DNA of 64,000 bases, from contig NC_092407.1 of NCBI RefSeq assembly GCF_009017415.1, positions 4,154,001 to 4,218,000 on the forward strand, written 5' to 3'. Each line of letters starts with the position of its first letter. The stretch's first letter is position 1. Below are positions 30,607 through 42,751 of the stretch, in pieces. The translations under genes and the position numbers were made by a program. Under the pieces are notes generated by a model, which was not told the origin of the DNA, did no database searches, and was given only the letters and a program-made list of their open reading frames with translations. The DNA comes from Aspergillus flavus (taxonomy: Eukaryota; Ascomycota; Eurotiomycetes; Eurotiales; Aspergillaceae).

Positions 30607-31773
30607 TCAAAAACCATACCCACCACCTCCATACGGGGTTGCACCGTACGGGGTTGCTGCGCTTGCTCCCCAAGCACTTGCACCGCCATTAGCGTAAGCA
30701 GTGAAGCCTCCATCAATACCCTCTGGAGGCTCATATGCATCTGGACTGCGTACACCCATCATATCTTCATCCTCCCCACCCATAACACCATTGTGGTCGC
30801 CGTCACCAGTGCCAGAAAGTGCCGAAATAACAGACGCAAGCTTGCGTTGTAAAACTGTGATCCCTTGCTGGATGATCATATCCGGTTCGAGGACACCGAC
30901 GCTCTCGACATCGATATAAAAGTTGTTGGGTTGCGCATCGTAATCGAAGGGTTGGTCCGGGGGAGCGGCGTGTTCCCATGCAGCATTGTGAGAGACGGGC
31001 CTACTTCTATCAGTATGGAAAGCCCTTCTCCCAGAGATTTTCGATGAAAAAAGGGTGATGCGCATTACCATTCTTTAATAGGATCTTCTTCGTACCAATA
31101 ATCCACATGTTTGAGGTTATTGTGCGGGTCATATTCGAAACCAACTGCTGCGGTGGGCATCCACTTGGCGTGTTCTTTGGCAATACCCTTCTTGGCGATA
31201 CATGTCATTTTAAGCTCTTGCCCACGTCGCAATTTACAGATCAGGGGTCCATTGCCTTCTGGATCAGTGATAACCGGGTTTCCGACCCATTCATTCGCCC
31301 GCTCACCGCTGACCACCAGATCCCGCGCATACACGCGCATAATGTCATCGCCGGTGCAGCGCGCATGTAAAGTAAGCGTCACGCTGCACCGCGCGCAATG
31401 ATCCTCACACTCGCAGTCGCGAGTGTACTCAACGTCCTGGTCACAGTTCTTGGAATTAAGAGGGATGAGACCCAGTCGGTGGGCAAGAAACTCGTCCGGA
31501 AGCACAGAGGTATTCTTCTCGACTTCAACTAGGTCGATAGCAATAGTGGGAACTTCAGCAAGCATGGCTCGGCGGAGAGAGTTGGCGAAGGCGAGATCGA
31601 CGGAGCTGAGTTTGAAATCGACTCGGTAGGGTTCGGCCTACACTTTTGTTAATCCCTGAGGGCTTGTTTTGGCGCTTCTCTCCATAATTTGACTTGGTGT
31701 TCGAGATTTTTGACCATACCTCTCGCACTGTGACCTGGGGCCCTGTAGGCTCGATGTCCATTTCATAGTCCAT
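30607..31773 (-). CDS. rpb3: RNA polymerase II subunit Rpb3
   Basis: Three exons (31773-31720, 31637-31069, 31000-30607) encode 338 residues. The alpha-like N-terminal dimerisation part is clear: [19 protein letters not shown], then [19 protein letters not shown]. The zinc-binding loop [11 protein letters not shown] gives the expected four cysteines. After exon 3 begins, [12 protein letters not shown] and a conserved [16 protein letters not shown] region continue the fold, ending with [10 protein letters not shown]. The last 60 residues are a Gly/Ala/Tyr-rich tail ([16 protein letters not shown]) that is probably disordered. Rpb3 pairs with Rpb11 to start assembly of polymerase II in the nucleus. 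All splice sites are GT-AG and the joined frame is uninterrupted. Confidence 0.95.
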
Positions 31774-32881
31774 GTTGGCGACGAAGCAGCGGTGCGGGCT
31801 GCAAACTTTGAGTCGGAAACGGTGGCCTTAAATAATTTATTTATTACGCAGTTCAGGCTTAAAAAGAAAGTGGTTATAACAGACGACGTCTTAGTCGGTC
31901 AAAGATGAAAGGGAAGTGATAGGGAGCTGGGTTTGAAGAAGAGCGTAAGTCGCGAGCGTTGAGTTCGGCTTCAAACTGAAGTTCCGCGCTTTCCCTGTTT
32001 GGGTATCTATCACATTTACCTAGTATTGACGACCTCATTCACCCTAAGAACTACCAGTAACCAGATAATGCAGTTAACCCATGATTCTAACAAAATTATA
32101 TTGTCTAATATCTATATCTATTACTTCGCCGGATGGATATCTATATGCTAGCTGATACGAATGAGATTACTCATGTCTACGTGGTCAATAAAGAATAGTT
32201 TTGCTGGTTAATCTCGCAACCATCTGAGTCACTTGGAGAATAGTCTTTTTTTGTGGGGCTTTCTTCTCTTCTTGACTCCTATTTCTGCATGAGTAAAAGG
32301 CCAGATCATCAAAGGCACAAGCGAACCCATGTCACCAGTAGGCCAGTTGCCCTAACCGCATAAGCGGTGTCGCAAAAAGAGCTGTAAGTAGATGGCTAAA
32401 CCATGTCAGAGTCAAAAGCAAATTTTGGTATCCAGATAACCAAATATCCTCTCCACGAGTAGGATTCGATAGAATGATGATGTTCAAGCGACATCAGCTG
32501 CAAACTTTTCGTCCGTCCACGCCAGCGCTGTCCACTGCGCTTCTAACTCTCTATTCGACGGATCGTCATGATATCTATAGTGGTGAGCGTGTGAATCTGA
32601 TGCCATGCGCATACCCTCCCAGATCGCGAAGTGGTATGTCAAGCAAGGCATGTAATGGCAACTCGAACTCCAGAACAGCACCGCCAACCATTACAAAAAA
32701 GGATGTTTAGACAAGAGAAGGCGAACAAAAAGGTAAACCGAGGTAGAAAGATTTTGTCAGGGAGAAAGGAAAGAATCACGTCAAATCGTAACGGGAAGAC
32801 CAAGAGGTCGAAGATGATCTTCCAGAGGATCCTCGCCTATTCAGATCTGGGAATACAAGATCACGCAAGGTAAGGTATTCG
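31774..32881. other. intergenic; promoter of rpb3
   Basis: This holds the upstream region of rpb3 and 3' flank of the Nudix gene. No open frame with coding character was found on either strand. Confidence 0.45.
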
Positions 32882-33508
32882 CTACCGTTTCATGGAGCTG
32901 CGATTCAATGCCTCTAAGAGCTCTGGACGGCTCGCAAGAGCAGCTGCGGCTTGCGCATAAGAGACCCATTGACGCTTTCGTTTATGCATTTCTGGCCATT
33001 GCGCTTCCTCACGGTCAACGATGACCTCAAAGAATTGGTAAGATGCCTTGGGTGCATGCGACGTCAGTAGAGTAGAGGGGCGCATGTCAGGGATCATCCC
33101 CAGATCTCTGAGCACTGTGCAGATTATGCCGCCCTCTTCCCAGGCCTCTCTGCAAGCGGCTTGTTGGGCAGTTTCTTCATCTGTTTCCCATCCACCTTTG
33201 GGAAGCACCCAGCCACCTCGTCCCGCAGATTGGATCATAAGCACCTGTGATTTATCGGTCGACAAGGGAACCACACCGGCTACAAGACGTTCGCCTTTCG
33301 ATCCATATCCTATCGTTGATATACGTTAGCAATGGTATGCGCGACATAGGCAACGATAGCAGAGAGAGGGAAAAATCAAAAACAATGTCCGTAGTTCGAA
33401 CAGGGTATGGAGAGGGGCACAATTGGGCCCACGTGCCTCCAGGGACAAGCACTCACGTTGGTTTTTCCGTCCTGTCCGGGACTCCATTGACCGAGTTTGA
33501 TCCACCAT
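32882..33508 (-). CDS. Nudix hydrolase, diphosphoinositol polyphosphate phosphohydrolase type
   Basis: Two exons (33508-33457, 33309-32882) encode 159 residues. The protein begins MVDQTRSMESRTGRKNQRYG, with the GRxNQxY motif typical of fungal Ddp1/Aps1 enzymes. The complete Nudix box (about residues 57-79) reads G-WETDE-E-TAQQAAC-REAWEEGG, with all catalytic glutamates present. It is preceded by WVLPKGG, as in enzymes that cleave diphosphoinositol polyphosphates and diadenosine polyphosphates. The intron is long (147 nt) and has an ATAG acceptor. The second in-frame ATG at 33487 is an alternative start. The family acts in the cytosol and nucleus on inositol pyrophosphate and polyphosphate signals. 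Substrate choice cannot be read from sequence. Confidence 0.88.
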
Positions 33509-34387
33509 CTTGGATCAAGAGACAGAGAGATTAAGTCAAACAGTAAGGACCCTCTACGCCACCTGGGCTAGATAGGCTATTGATAGAGGGATTGGATAAA
33601 TCGGTGATTTGCAGCGCGAGCTGCAGTCCACGCGACAAGGAACCAAAAGAGTGTAGGGTTTGCGGAAAGTCAAAGAGAAGGTTGTCAATGACACAATGAC
33701 GAGGCGAAGTATATGGGGTTAGAAGTCCGGAGATGAACTTTTTAAACTTCAAACGACGGATATTCTGAGCCAAAGAAGAACCAGAACTGGTGAATGAGAG
33801 CTGGTTCAGGACCCGTCGACCCTAATTTTTTTTCTACCTCCGGAACTTGGAAAGCGAGGCGGTCGAGAAAAAAAAAAAAGTAGGGAAATTTTTTTGGAGG
33901 GGAAGGATTGGTAAAAAAGCTTCAGGAACTAGGTATCCCCGTTCACTCCCGCAGCGGACGGGAACCTCGAAGGAGATGTGAGGGTACAAGAAGACATGGT
34001 AATCAGGAGGGCAGCATAGAAATAAGAGAAAAAGGATAGAGGGACAGGAAATGGGAGGAACGGAGGGGGAGGCGAGAGAACGGGGAATCAGAGACAGCTT
34101 AGGTTGGGAGTATAATGGGCGGCGCGGTCCGGCAGGACGAGTCGCTCTCTCTCGCCCGGAGCGGACTTTGCTGGGCGGTACTTACGGGTACGTACGGTAC
34201 CCTGATTCGGCCTCAATGGGTAATGGATTGGTCCGCATTTGTGTGTGCGGTGGGCATATTTGGTATTACCGAGACAATACTGACCTCCGGTATGCCTCCC
34301 CTTAATCCCGTCTCCAGTTATCTTGAATGTATTATAATTTATTTTGAGTCTTATTTCTGGAAATTCCACCCCCCAGTCTTCTCTTTA

Positions 34388-34406
34388 ATTATTATTATTA
34401 TTATTA
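34388..34406. repeat. ATT microsatellite
   Basis: About six uninterrupted ATT units in an intergenic region. Likely to vary in length between strains. Confidence 0.85.
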
Positions 34407-36861
34407 CTGCATGTTCTTTTCTTTTTGTTTTAATTTAGTAAACTTCTAGCTCTTACTCCTTTTTTTTTACTCTCTTACAAGGTCCATCTCCTTTTTCTAA
34501 CCCCCAACCCTTTCCCCAGTCAACTAGTAGGTATCATATTGTTGTATGGAATGTAGCGATCTTGTGGAGTTGACCGACTACGGAGTAATTGTACCCAGGG
34601 ATCTTTGGAGAGACAAACGGACAGGTGAGGTAAGCATGTTTCCATTTCCATAGTAATGACTCCTGAGTCTTCCGATGCATTGCGGACCTTGTCGGTTCCA
34701 CAGTAACCTCTTGGTCACCCAAGGGACCACACAAATGGGAAAGCGAACTCGGGAGTACCACAGTGCTGGTGAAATGATCCCTCACACACCGGTATGCTAC
34801 TCAGATCCTGTCAGGAACTCGGCTCTTCCAGTACCTGTTGTTACAAACAGGCTTCTGTGTATGCATGCACATGCAATACAAAAAGGCGCCACATAAGAGC
34901 TCTCTCAGATCCGGTGCAGGTGGATAAAAAAAAAGGTCCTTCATCATGTAGAAAGGGACTAGATTAAGTTCTGTCCGTCTCCATCGGACTTAACCCTTTG
35001 TCTGACGAAGTAAACGACGATGGCCGCCACAAGCGCGCCGCATTCGTTGCTCAAATGTTCTCGGGGGTAAGTAGTATACTATGGACTTGGGTTAGTACCT
35101 AGATAGTAAAGTACTGGTCGAAACTTGAGGTAGGATGGAACTATAAGTTCCTCTAAATTAACCTTTTATGGCTTACGCTCGTCTAGCCTAAAAAGAGAAG
35201 AGAAAAGGGAAAAAAAAGCACATTCATCCTCGCATTTTGGTCCCAGCAATTCACTGGCCACTAGTCACACACTGCAAGCAAAAATAACTAATTACCGTGA
35301 GTCCTCCCAGAATTAGGATCGATCCACATGGTTAACCAACTTTGGACAGCGAATGGGTACAGTTATGTGATAATCGGGACAAATAGTTGTACTAATCAAA
35401 GTAATAGATTTTCTGTGGAACGAGGTCATAGAATAACCAGCAGAAGGCCGAGTTCCCACGATCTCCTCGGGACCTCGTTGCACGGACGCGCCCTTTGCAA
35501 CCTGTGTCCATGGTTCAAGATTACCTTGGGTAGCAGAGTGCGCATCTGAAGCACCAATACCTGCCTTTTTGTGGATGCTAGTATATCCCTACATTGCATT
35601 CAGTTGACGTGAAGAGCAATTTATCGTACCTATATATACTGTTTTCTTTATTCGTGCTCGTAGAGGTGCCGAATTTTTGGTATTCTTGGGAAGCAGTATG
35701 TATGATTGTACCCGTCAGCTTTATTTTCTTTTAATTTATGTCTTCTTGTTATGTGGTGGTTACTGGGCACTCCCGTTGTCATCCAGACAAGCCTTAGATT
35801 TATTGGGTACCATCCAGCATTCCTGCATACATTATTAGTCTTCAAAACTAACATCACAGAATGACTGATCCAACTAAATGCGGGGCTCCAACAACGATTA
35901 TTCAGTCCTTGCCGCTCTCTCCTTTTACTTTCTTTATGTTTGAAGATACGAAACAGGAAAACAAAAATTGCCTTTCACACGTCAAAGTTAAACCCAGATC
36001 AGAGCTCGCCTCACCTCATACAATTTATTCAATGGCGATGATGTAGGTGTATGCCGGCATGTCCTATGCTAACCTATAGGGGATTTGTAGATCATAGCCG
36101 GGGGTAAGGAGGGGAGGGTTACTTAAGATAGTGCGGGCTAAACCTACGAAGGATTTCGGACTACCAAGAAGGTATGCCTATCGTATTCAAGGGTGACTCG
36201 GTCAGATTGGGAAAGGTGACGGTGGCGATTAAATAGTGAAGTGACAACACAGCAATTAGCTATTGAGTTAGTGCGGATCTTTTGTGTCCATACTTGAAGT
36301 TGGGGATAATCGACATGTGATGTCATGGTCAACTTCTGAAATGGTATATTGGATTGAATGAAACCACTTGAAACCGAATGTTGGATCAGCTGAGACAAGG
36401 TTCAATGGATTGTCGCAGCGCAACATTCCAACGGCCGTCAATAATAAGGATTGACCGTTGGGACACTTGGCCAACTTCCCATTTCAGAGCCAGGGACGCC
36501 CAATGACATGGTTCTTTCGTATTGTATGTATCGTACCGGCAATTTTCATTACCAACCTCTGTGGCCTTGTACCTAGTATAAATCCTGGATAATGTACATA
36601 CATCATCCATCCCTAGGGAGGTATCAGGTCATAGCACTCTGTAACTAGTTGAAAACGGCAAAACAAGTCAGCTAGTCTATGACTAACAATGGCAATGCCA
36701 GATTGGTGGTGCCACTCAGGCTAGGGGATTCGCATATACCTAGGTAGTAGTAGTCACGCTGTTTGAAGATCTCCAGGATCTTTTCGCGTTTTATAGGCTC
36801 AGGTACTGTACATACATACATACTGTACGGGGTACGTCCCCGTCCTACTACTAGTAGGTAT

Positions 36862-36882
36862 GTACTGTACGGAGTACAGTAC
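36862..36882. repeat. perfect inverted repeat GTACTGTAC-GGA-GTACAGTAC
   Basis: Two nine-base arms are exact reverse complements around a three-base spacer. Two further TACTGTAC words stand just upstream at 36804-36811 and 36821-36828. The element lies about 700 bp before ate1. It could be a binding site for a dimeric factor or a relic of a small mobile element. Confidence 0.7.
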
Positions 36883-37574
36883 TCCCTAGGTAGTCCTATG
36901 TATATCACGATGCGGGCTTTGATATGTCCAGAGAAATGAGTGTATATTACATTGATATTGACATGGGTACAGTATGATCACATAAAATGGGCCCCTTCAA
37001 GACTACCCAACACAAAGTTTTCTAGCGAACAAGGATTATGCAAAATGGATTGAGGCAACTTGAGCTCTGCACGCTCGGATCCTCTTTCTAGAAGCATCAC
37101 GAACGTCATTTGCAGCGCTTGGCAGCTGCTCCTGGTGATCTCCTGCGATCTTTGCACAGAATGATTCTGCTTATTTTGTATATATCACTTTTCTGAGCCA
37201 TCCCAAACCTTGTACTCAGAAGGAACATCTATGACATGAGAAGGACGGTGTGTTTGTTTCCCTTGCTGCTGGTTGAAGTGGTATTACCGTACGTGTGTTC
37301 CTTTTGTATCCAAAGGCATATGAACTGATAAGCTGATAATCACTCTTCTTTAACCGCAAGCTTAAACATCCCTCTATTTTTCTTCGACGCCGAACCCCAT
37401 TTGCAGATAGATTAAAACCTCGTCTGATTTGTTTTTTAACTTCCCTTGTATTCCCTTAGAAACACAAAAAGCATTTCTTCCCTGATTATCCCACCCCTCA
37501 TTTTTTTTACCCTTGGGTTTCCGCCTTGAGCGCCGACAATAATAACCGCACCACATCCACTGCTAATCGAAACT

Positions 37575-39790
37575 ATGGGATCCATCGTCGACGCCGAACA
37601 AGCCAGGAAATTGTCGCTTTTCCGACCTCTTGGTAAGCAGCCAGTCAGATGATATTCCCTTTCCCCGTGCAATCATTATTGGCCCTCATCCACCCTTCTT
37701 GAACCCGGGAGCCAAACCGATACTCTGTGCCCCTCAACGACGCATTTTACTGCCCCTCTTCCGCGGCGATGGTTTTCTTGGCCATCGCCCGTACGGCCCA
37801 TCGTGATCCTCTGATCATGTCCCTCATTAGTGCCCTTCCTTACAACTATTGCATGCCTGTACTCCCTTTTCTTTCATCGCCGCTGCCGTTGGATCGATCG
37901 GTGACTGTCCGCCATGACTAACGGACATGGGAACCCCACAATCCATTGCTGATCTCAACATACAGGTTACCAGCGCAACTCATGTGGCTACTGTAAATCC
38001 GACAATGGAAGTGAGTCTCTCTGGCACATGTCCCTTCCCTCCCTCTCACAATGGATAGTTCTTCAGCCATCTATTGCATCTAAGGTCCTTCTAATATGTA
38101 TCCACTGCAGGCGCGTCGTACTATACTAGCTCTGTATCAGTACGTCCCGCCCATTATGAGGAACTCGTCAACCGTGGGTGGAGACGGTATGTATCTATCA
38201 CTCGCTTGAAGAGGCAGTACGTGGCATCCGGTCGCTAATTCCTACTCCAGATCAGGGACGCTTTACTACAAGCAGAACCTGCAGAGATCATGTTGTCCGC
38301 ACTATACGATGAGGTATGTACAAGGCAACCAAGAGTAACCTACATCGGCTGTGGTCCACTAACCTATTAATTAGACTTGAGGCAACAGCCTTCAAGTCGA
38401 GAAAGGACCAACGCAAAGCGATCAATCGCTGGAACAAATTCGTCCTGGGACCGGAATACATCCGAAGGGCAGCTTATCTGTGCCCAAAAACACGGGAGTG
38501 AGTCCATCGACTATGACCCGAACATGAGAACAGGGTTAACCTCAAATATTTTCAGAGAAAAGAGGCACCGGAAATGCAATTTCGATCTGCTCACAGCTGT
38601 TCACGAAGCTGAATACAGCAATGTGAAGCGGCCCATTGATCCCAAGACCAAGAGATACTTGGAACCTGCTCATCGATTTGAGGTCAACATAGAGGGGGAT
38701 TCTGTATCTCAGGCAAAGTAAGTGTAACCTAATTCCTGACCATATCACTTTTGCTAATAACCCAAGATACGAGCTCTTCCTCAAATACCAGACCAAGGTC
38801 CACAAGGAAGACGTCTCCACTTGGCAGCAGAAGGACTTCAAACGGTTCCTCTGTTCGGGCCTGAAGCGTTCCCCGGCTGATCCTAAGTCTACTGAAAAGA
38901 AACTAGGATCATGGCATCAGTGCTACCGCCTGGACGGGAAACTCATAGCCGTTGCGGTCCTGGACTTGATGCCGAGTGGCGTGAGCTCTGTATATATCTT
39001 GTAAGTTCTGTTTTCTCCAAGGTCATTCGAGCAACGACTGACAGCTAAAGCTATGATCCCGACTACGAACAATGGGAATTCGGGAAACTCAGCGCCCTAA
39101 GGGAAATTGCCCTCTCTATTGAAGGTAGTTACCAGTATTACTACATGGGTAAGTTATTACCAGCCTCTATCTACGGCCTATGAAACGGCCATCGCTGACA
39201 ACCCTTATACAGGCTATTATATCCACTCGTGCCAGAAAATGCGTTACAAGGGATCCTTCAAGCCTCAGTACATCCTCGGTAAGGCCACCACCAGTTTTCA
39301 ACAAACAAAACAGACATATTGACATATATAGACCCCGAAAGCTACACATGGGATCCGCTTGACGGCGAACTGGCAAAGAAGCTAGACGAACGTCCATACG
39401 TATCGCTCTCGCGTGACCGCCGTCTTGCGGCTGAAGGCACACCAGAGTCCGCCGGGACAGAGGCCGATGCCGAAATCAATGATGATGAGGTATCTCTCTT
39501 CGACCTGCGCATGCCCGGTGTCCTGTCTCTGGAGGAAGTGGAGCCTTTGGATTTGGACCACTGGCTACTCCTCGTCCATGGTAGTTTTGTTCATATGATT
39601 GTAAGTACATTTCTCCGTGAATTGCCCTTATCTATTGACCTTGTATTGACATGTACTGCCGCAGGACCTCGTGGGATGGGAGACGATGCCTATGGATAAC
39701 CCCCAGTCGGTTAAAGGGATTATTGCTGAACTTGCCGCGGTGTTGGGGCCGAAAATTGTCAAGGAAAGTGCCGTCGTATTATTCGACTAA
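37575..39790 (+). CDS. ate1: arginyl-tRNA--protein transferase Ate1, 11 exons
   Basis: The exons are 37575-37632, 37966-38010, 38111-38186, 38251-38313, 38375-38497, 38556-38717, 38767-39000, 39051-39148, 39213-39278, 39332-39600 and 39665-39790. They join in frame to 439 residues. The N-terminal cysteines of the family are present: C26 and C29 (NSCGYCKS) and C74-C75 (RSCCPHYTMRLEA), the set tied to Fe-S or metal binding in yeast Ate1. The C-terminal acetyltransferase-like fold shows AVAVLDLMPSGVSSVYI, YDPDYEQWEFGKLSALREI and YYIHSCQKMRYKGSFKP. Ate1 transfers Arg from Arg-tRNA to acidic or oxidised N-termini and marks proteins for the N-degron pathway. The first intron is 333 nt, far longer than the rest. 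All introns are GT-AG. Confidence 0.93.
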
Positions 39791-40141
39791 TAGCGCCTCT
39801 AGATATTACTCTTATCTATCCATAAAGGAAAATCTCATGGGGAAAAAGTGTGTCAGAAAACATGTAATTCAACCTATATATAGCATAAACGTATATGTAA
39901 ATTATTGCAATAAAAGCAAACCAACTCCGTATATGTCATGATCACAGCGTCCTCCAAAACGCCCCGCCAAATGGTTCAATAAAGCATAAGAGATAGACAA
40001 GCCATAAATGCATCCCAGGTAAAAACGTAGAAACCCATGCAAGTATGCAAAGATGGTAAAATAAGTCAAATGCACACGCTAAAGCATATCCCAAACGTAT
40101 TCACAAATTGCCAAAACGATCACGTATCAAATCATGTGCAT
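39791..40141. other. short convergent spacer between ate1 and calcipressin
   Basis: This is AT-rich 3' flank of two converging genes. No gene or structure was recognised. Confidence 0.45.
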
Positions 40142-41002
40142 TCAACACATCAATTCAACAGGAGGCCGAGAGGTCTTGGGCGGGGCCTTCCGGATCGGCA
40201 TCTCAATGGGACTCATATCCATTTCCAAATCGTCCACCATGATACTCGTATCTTCGACCATAACAGCAGGCAGGTTAGGGCTTCCGCCGTGGTCTTCAGG
40301 GTGGTAGATAAGGGTGCTGCTTCTGCTGCGCTGTCCGGACATAGAGGCGGGCCAGCTCCCCGTGCGCTTATCGGAGGTCATAGACATCGGAGTACCGGGT
40401 TCACAGGTCTGGCTGATACCCTCGTAGACACCGGATTGCTCGGTCTTCAACTTGGCCAAGGCGGTGGCGAGATCACTGGCGTGCACCTCCTTGTTCGGGG
40501 GTTCCTCGTTGCGCATGACCCATCCGTGCGGGGGGCTGGGTGGCGGGCTGATGAAGAAGAGCTTGTCGGCATGGGGGGCTTCCAGGAGCTTTGGGCGGCG
40601 GGATTCCTCGTCTAGGATTGGGGTGGGTTCGCCGAAGTAAACTCTCGGGCGGACGTTGTGCTCGAGGAGTTGGCCGTCAAGGAGTTTCCGGACACTAAGG
40701 GCGTCTTCTTCTGTGTAAAAAGAACAGATGAGGCGGCGGAGAGAGGGGAGTGGAGAGAATGAGTTCAGGGGCGCGATGGACTCAAGTTGTGCGCGGAGAG
40801 TGGCGAGGGAGGCGGGTTGGAAGATAAGAATGTTGCTCAGTTCGGTGATGATGAGGGTATTTGTTGGCTTGGTTGGTTGAGACATTGTTGGAAGATTGGA
40901 GAGATCAAGCGTGAGGGCTGGTCGAGATGACCGAGAGACCTGGTTGGCGCTGGAGGGAGAGGCAGGAATTGACCCCGGAGGAGATGTGGTGAGTCCAGAC
41001 AT
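40142..41002 (-). CDS. rcnA: calcipressin, regulator of calcineurin
   Basis: This is a 286-residue intronless protein. The N-terminal RRM-like domain starts with TNTLIITELSNILIFQPASL and includes RRLICSFYTEEDALSVRKLL. It is followed by RPRVYFGEPTPI and then the calcipressin signature FFISPPPSPPHGW, whose Ser-Pro pairs are phosphorylated in the family. The C-terminal third is polar and contains several Ser-Pro and acidic stretches. Calcipressins bind and tune the Ca2+/calmodulin phosphatase calcineurin and thereby stress responses and hyphal growth. The first ATG in this frame is at 41002. Further upstream the frame is open but has no ATG that would add conserved residues. Confidence 0.92.
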   Translation of the reverse strand: MSGLTTSPPGSIPASPSSANQVSRSSRPALTLDLSNLPTMSQPTKPTNTLIITELSNILIFQPASLATLRAQLESIAPLNSFSPLPSLRRLICSFYTEEDALSVRKLLDGQLLEHNVRPRVYFGEPTPILDEESRRPKLLEAPHADKLFFISPPPSPPHGWVMRNEEPPNKEVHASDLATALAKLKTEQSGVYEGISQTCEPGTPMSMTSDKRTGSWPASMSGQRSRSSTLIYHPEDHGGSPNLPAVMVEDTSIMVDDLEMDMSPIEMPIRKAPPKTSRPPVELMC

Positions 41003-42751
41003 TATTGGCTTCAACGTTTGGTTTGAGGTTTTTGAGAGACGGAAGGGTATGTCTTGCGAGGTAAGATTGGAGGAGAGAGGAAGAGATGGAAACGGTGAGA
41101 GTTTATGGGTGGCGGGAGGGACAATCAATGATTATTGATAAGTCACGAGATAAGGCAAGACCGCTTTCAGATTTGGAGTTTCAACAGGAACAAAAGGAGA
41201 CGTTCTTTGATATATAATCAGTCACCTCTGTCTTTTGCTGTTTGCAGTGTGGTTCTGGTAAATTCTATCCAATCTAAAGAACGATTCTGTTCCCAACTTA
41301 TATACCGGAAATGTCCAATAACAGCATTCCCAACTGCAGGTTTGCTGCGCCTCCTCGAGGACGCACGGTCGGGATCCAACACTGCCCCCAAGTCCAGAAG
41401 CAGTAGCGATTACGACTTGTCCGCTGGCTCGGTTCCTGACGATCCATCCATTTTTGCTTTAAATTTTTTCTGCCTGTTTTTGAATCCTTGCCACGGCTCC
41501 GCTGTGGCTGGAGAGACAAATGAATGATGCTCTTTGCCACAAGCACTGCCGAATTCAGACCTTTACCATCGATTCCAAAATATGCTTTATGCTTCTGATG
41601 AATTACAATCATAATTCCTTCCCGGTGATTGCCGTGGGAAGGATGATCAGTTGCTCATGTTCCGAATCCACCGCCTGATTCTGTCATCAGCAGAAGTTGT
41701 TGGCTTGATGGACTAGTTAACCTTGTACTGTATGTCCAAAGTATGACAAGGCACTATAGCACTGCTGGACACATACTATACAGCCCCCCAAATCCTTCCA
41801 ACGGTTGGAACTCGGAACAAAGTTCTGTCCCCCGTGCCAGTGTCATTCCGTGGATCGGTCCCGGAAAAGGGGGGACACTCCACAGATTCTTGGTCTCCAT
41901 CGCAGCTCCGCCCCCCGGTGGAGGTCCAGATTGCCTCATCCTCCGCGTTGTGTCCACGAATGTGCGGTGTCGATGATGCAGCCCACGCCAATGGACGGTG
42001 AGGACTTGCGGGTTTCCACTCTAGGCAGTCGAAATCTAAGCTGGCTGACAGCATGCACTATCCATGCACTCCGCTCTAAGCCCCTACGCGAATGATCACC
42101 GTACTGCTCGGATATGGGCAGCCGTCTCACCCTGCAGGAGCCATAGCCATACTTTGGCTCCATGCCAAGTTTCAAGCTACTCGATCTCTTGACTCGTAAT
42201 ACCTTCGCTCTCAGTTGCCAGATATCGCTTCGGGTGCGGAGTATACTAGAGAGGATTCTCTCCATCAATTGCACGGTCACACCACGAGCCTGCTGAACAA
42301 GGCTCAGCGATGCTCCAAAAATGGCAGAGTCAACCATTTTCTTCCTATACATGCTATTCTCGTGAAGTTCTCTTTGTTAATTCTTCTGCCTTTGTCTTGC
42401 AGAATCCATCTGCCTGGCTGCGGAATATTGACCTAGTTGCGCTTTAAGGGTTCATGCATAGCCACCCCGGAATCTGTCATAGTATCCATCTTGAGTGATC
42501 CGCCCGAATCCGGTGCCGCACCAAACCATCTTGCCAATTCCCAGCATCACCCTATCCAACCTCCATGAAAGTATCATGTAGCCTAAAAGCCAGAAGTTCT
42601 TCGACGTGAGAGTTACGAAGCCTCAGTTACCAGGACGCCTTGCTTATCCTCAACCTCAAAGAGCAATCAATTGCCCTAAGCCTTGCACAGCGTTCAGTCG
42701 TTCACCTAAACTTATCTTACAACTAGCCCTATCCTGCAACCGGGCAATAGC
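41003..42751. other. intergenic; promoter of calcipressin
   Basis: A minus-strand open frame of 138 codons (41936-42352) and overlapping short frames occur but translate into no recognisable family and overlap each other on both strands. I treat them as chance. The first few hundred bases upstream of 41002 should carry the calcipressin promoter. I looked for CDRE-type sites and did not find a convincing one. Confidence 0.4.

Larger units (their letters stand above)
33509..37574. other. 4-kb divergent intergenic region upstream of ate1 and the Nudix gene
   Basis: This is one of the longest gene-free stretches. It contains a run of 12 A at 33868-33879, an ATT microsatellite at 34388-34406, a cluster of TACTGTAC words and a perfect inverted repeat at 36862-36882. 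Open frames are all short and random-looking. I see no transposon, tRNA or pseudogene. The last 200 bases before ate1 are T/C-rich, as expected of a leader. Confidence 0.45.

Noticed and set aside
41003..41128. N-terminal extension of calcipressin
   Set aside because: The upstream start would be TTG and the extra residues resemble a leader, not the conserved protein.
41936..42352. 138-codon minus-strand frame upstream of calcipressin
   Set aside because: It overlaps other frames of similar length and its translation shows no conserved pattern.
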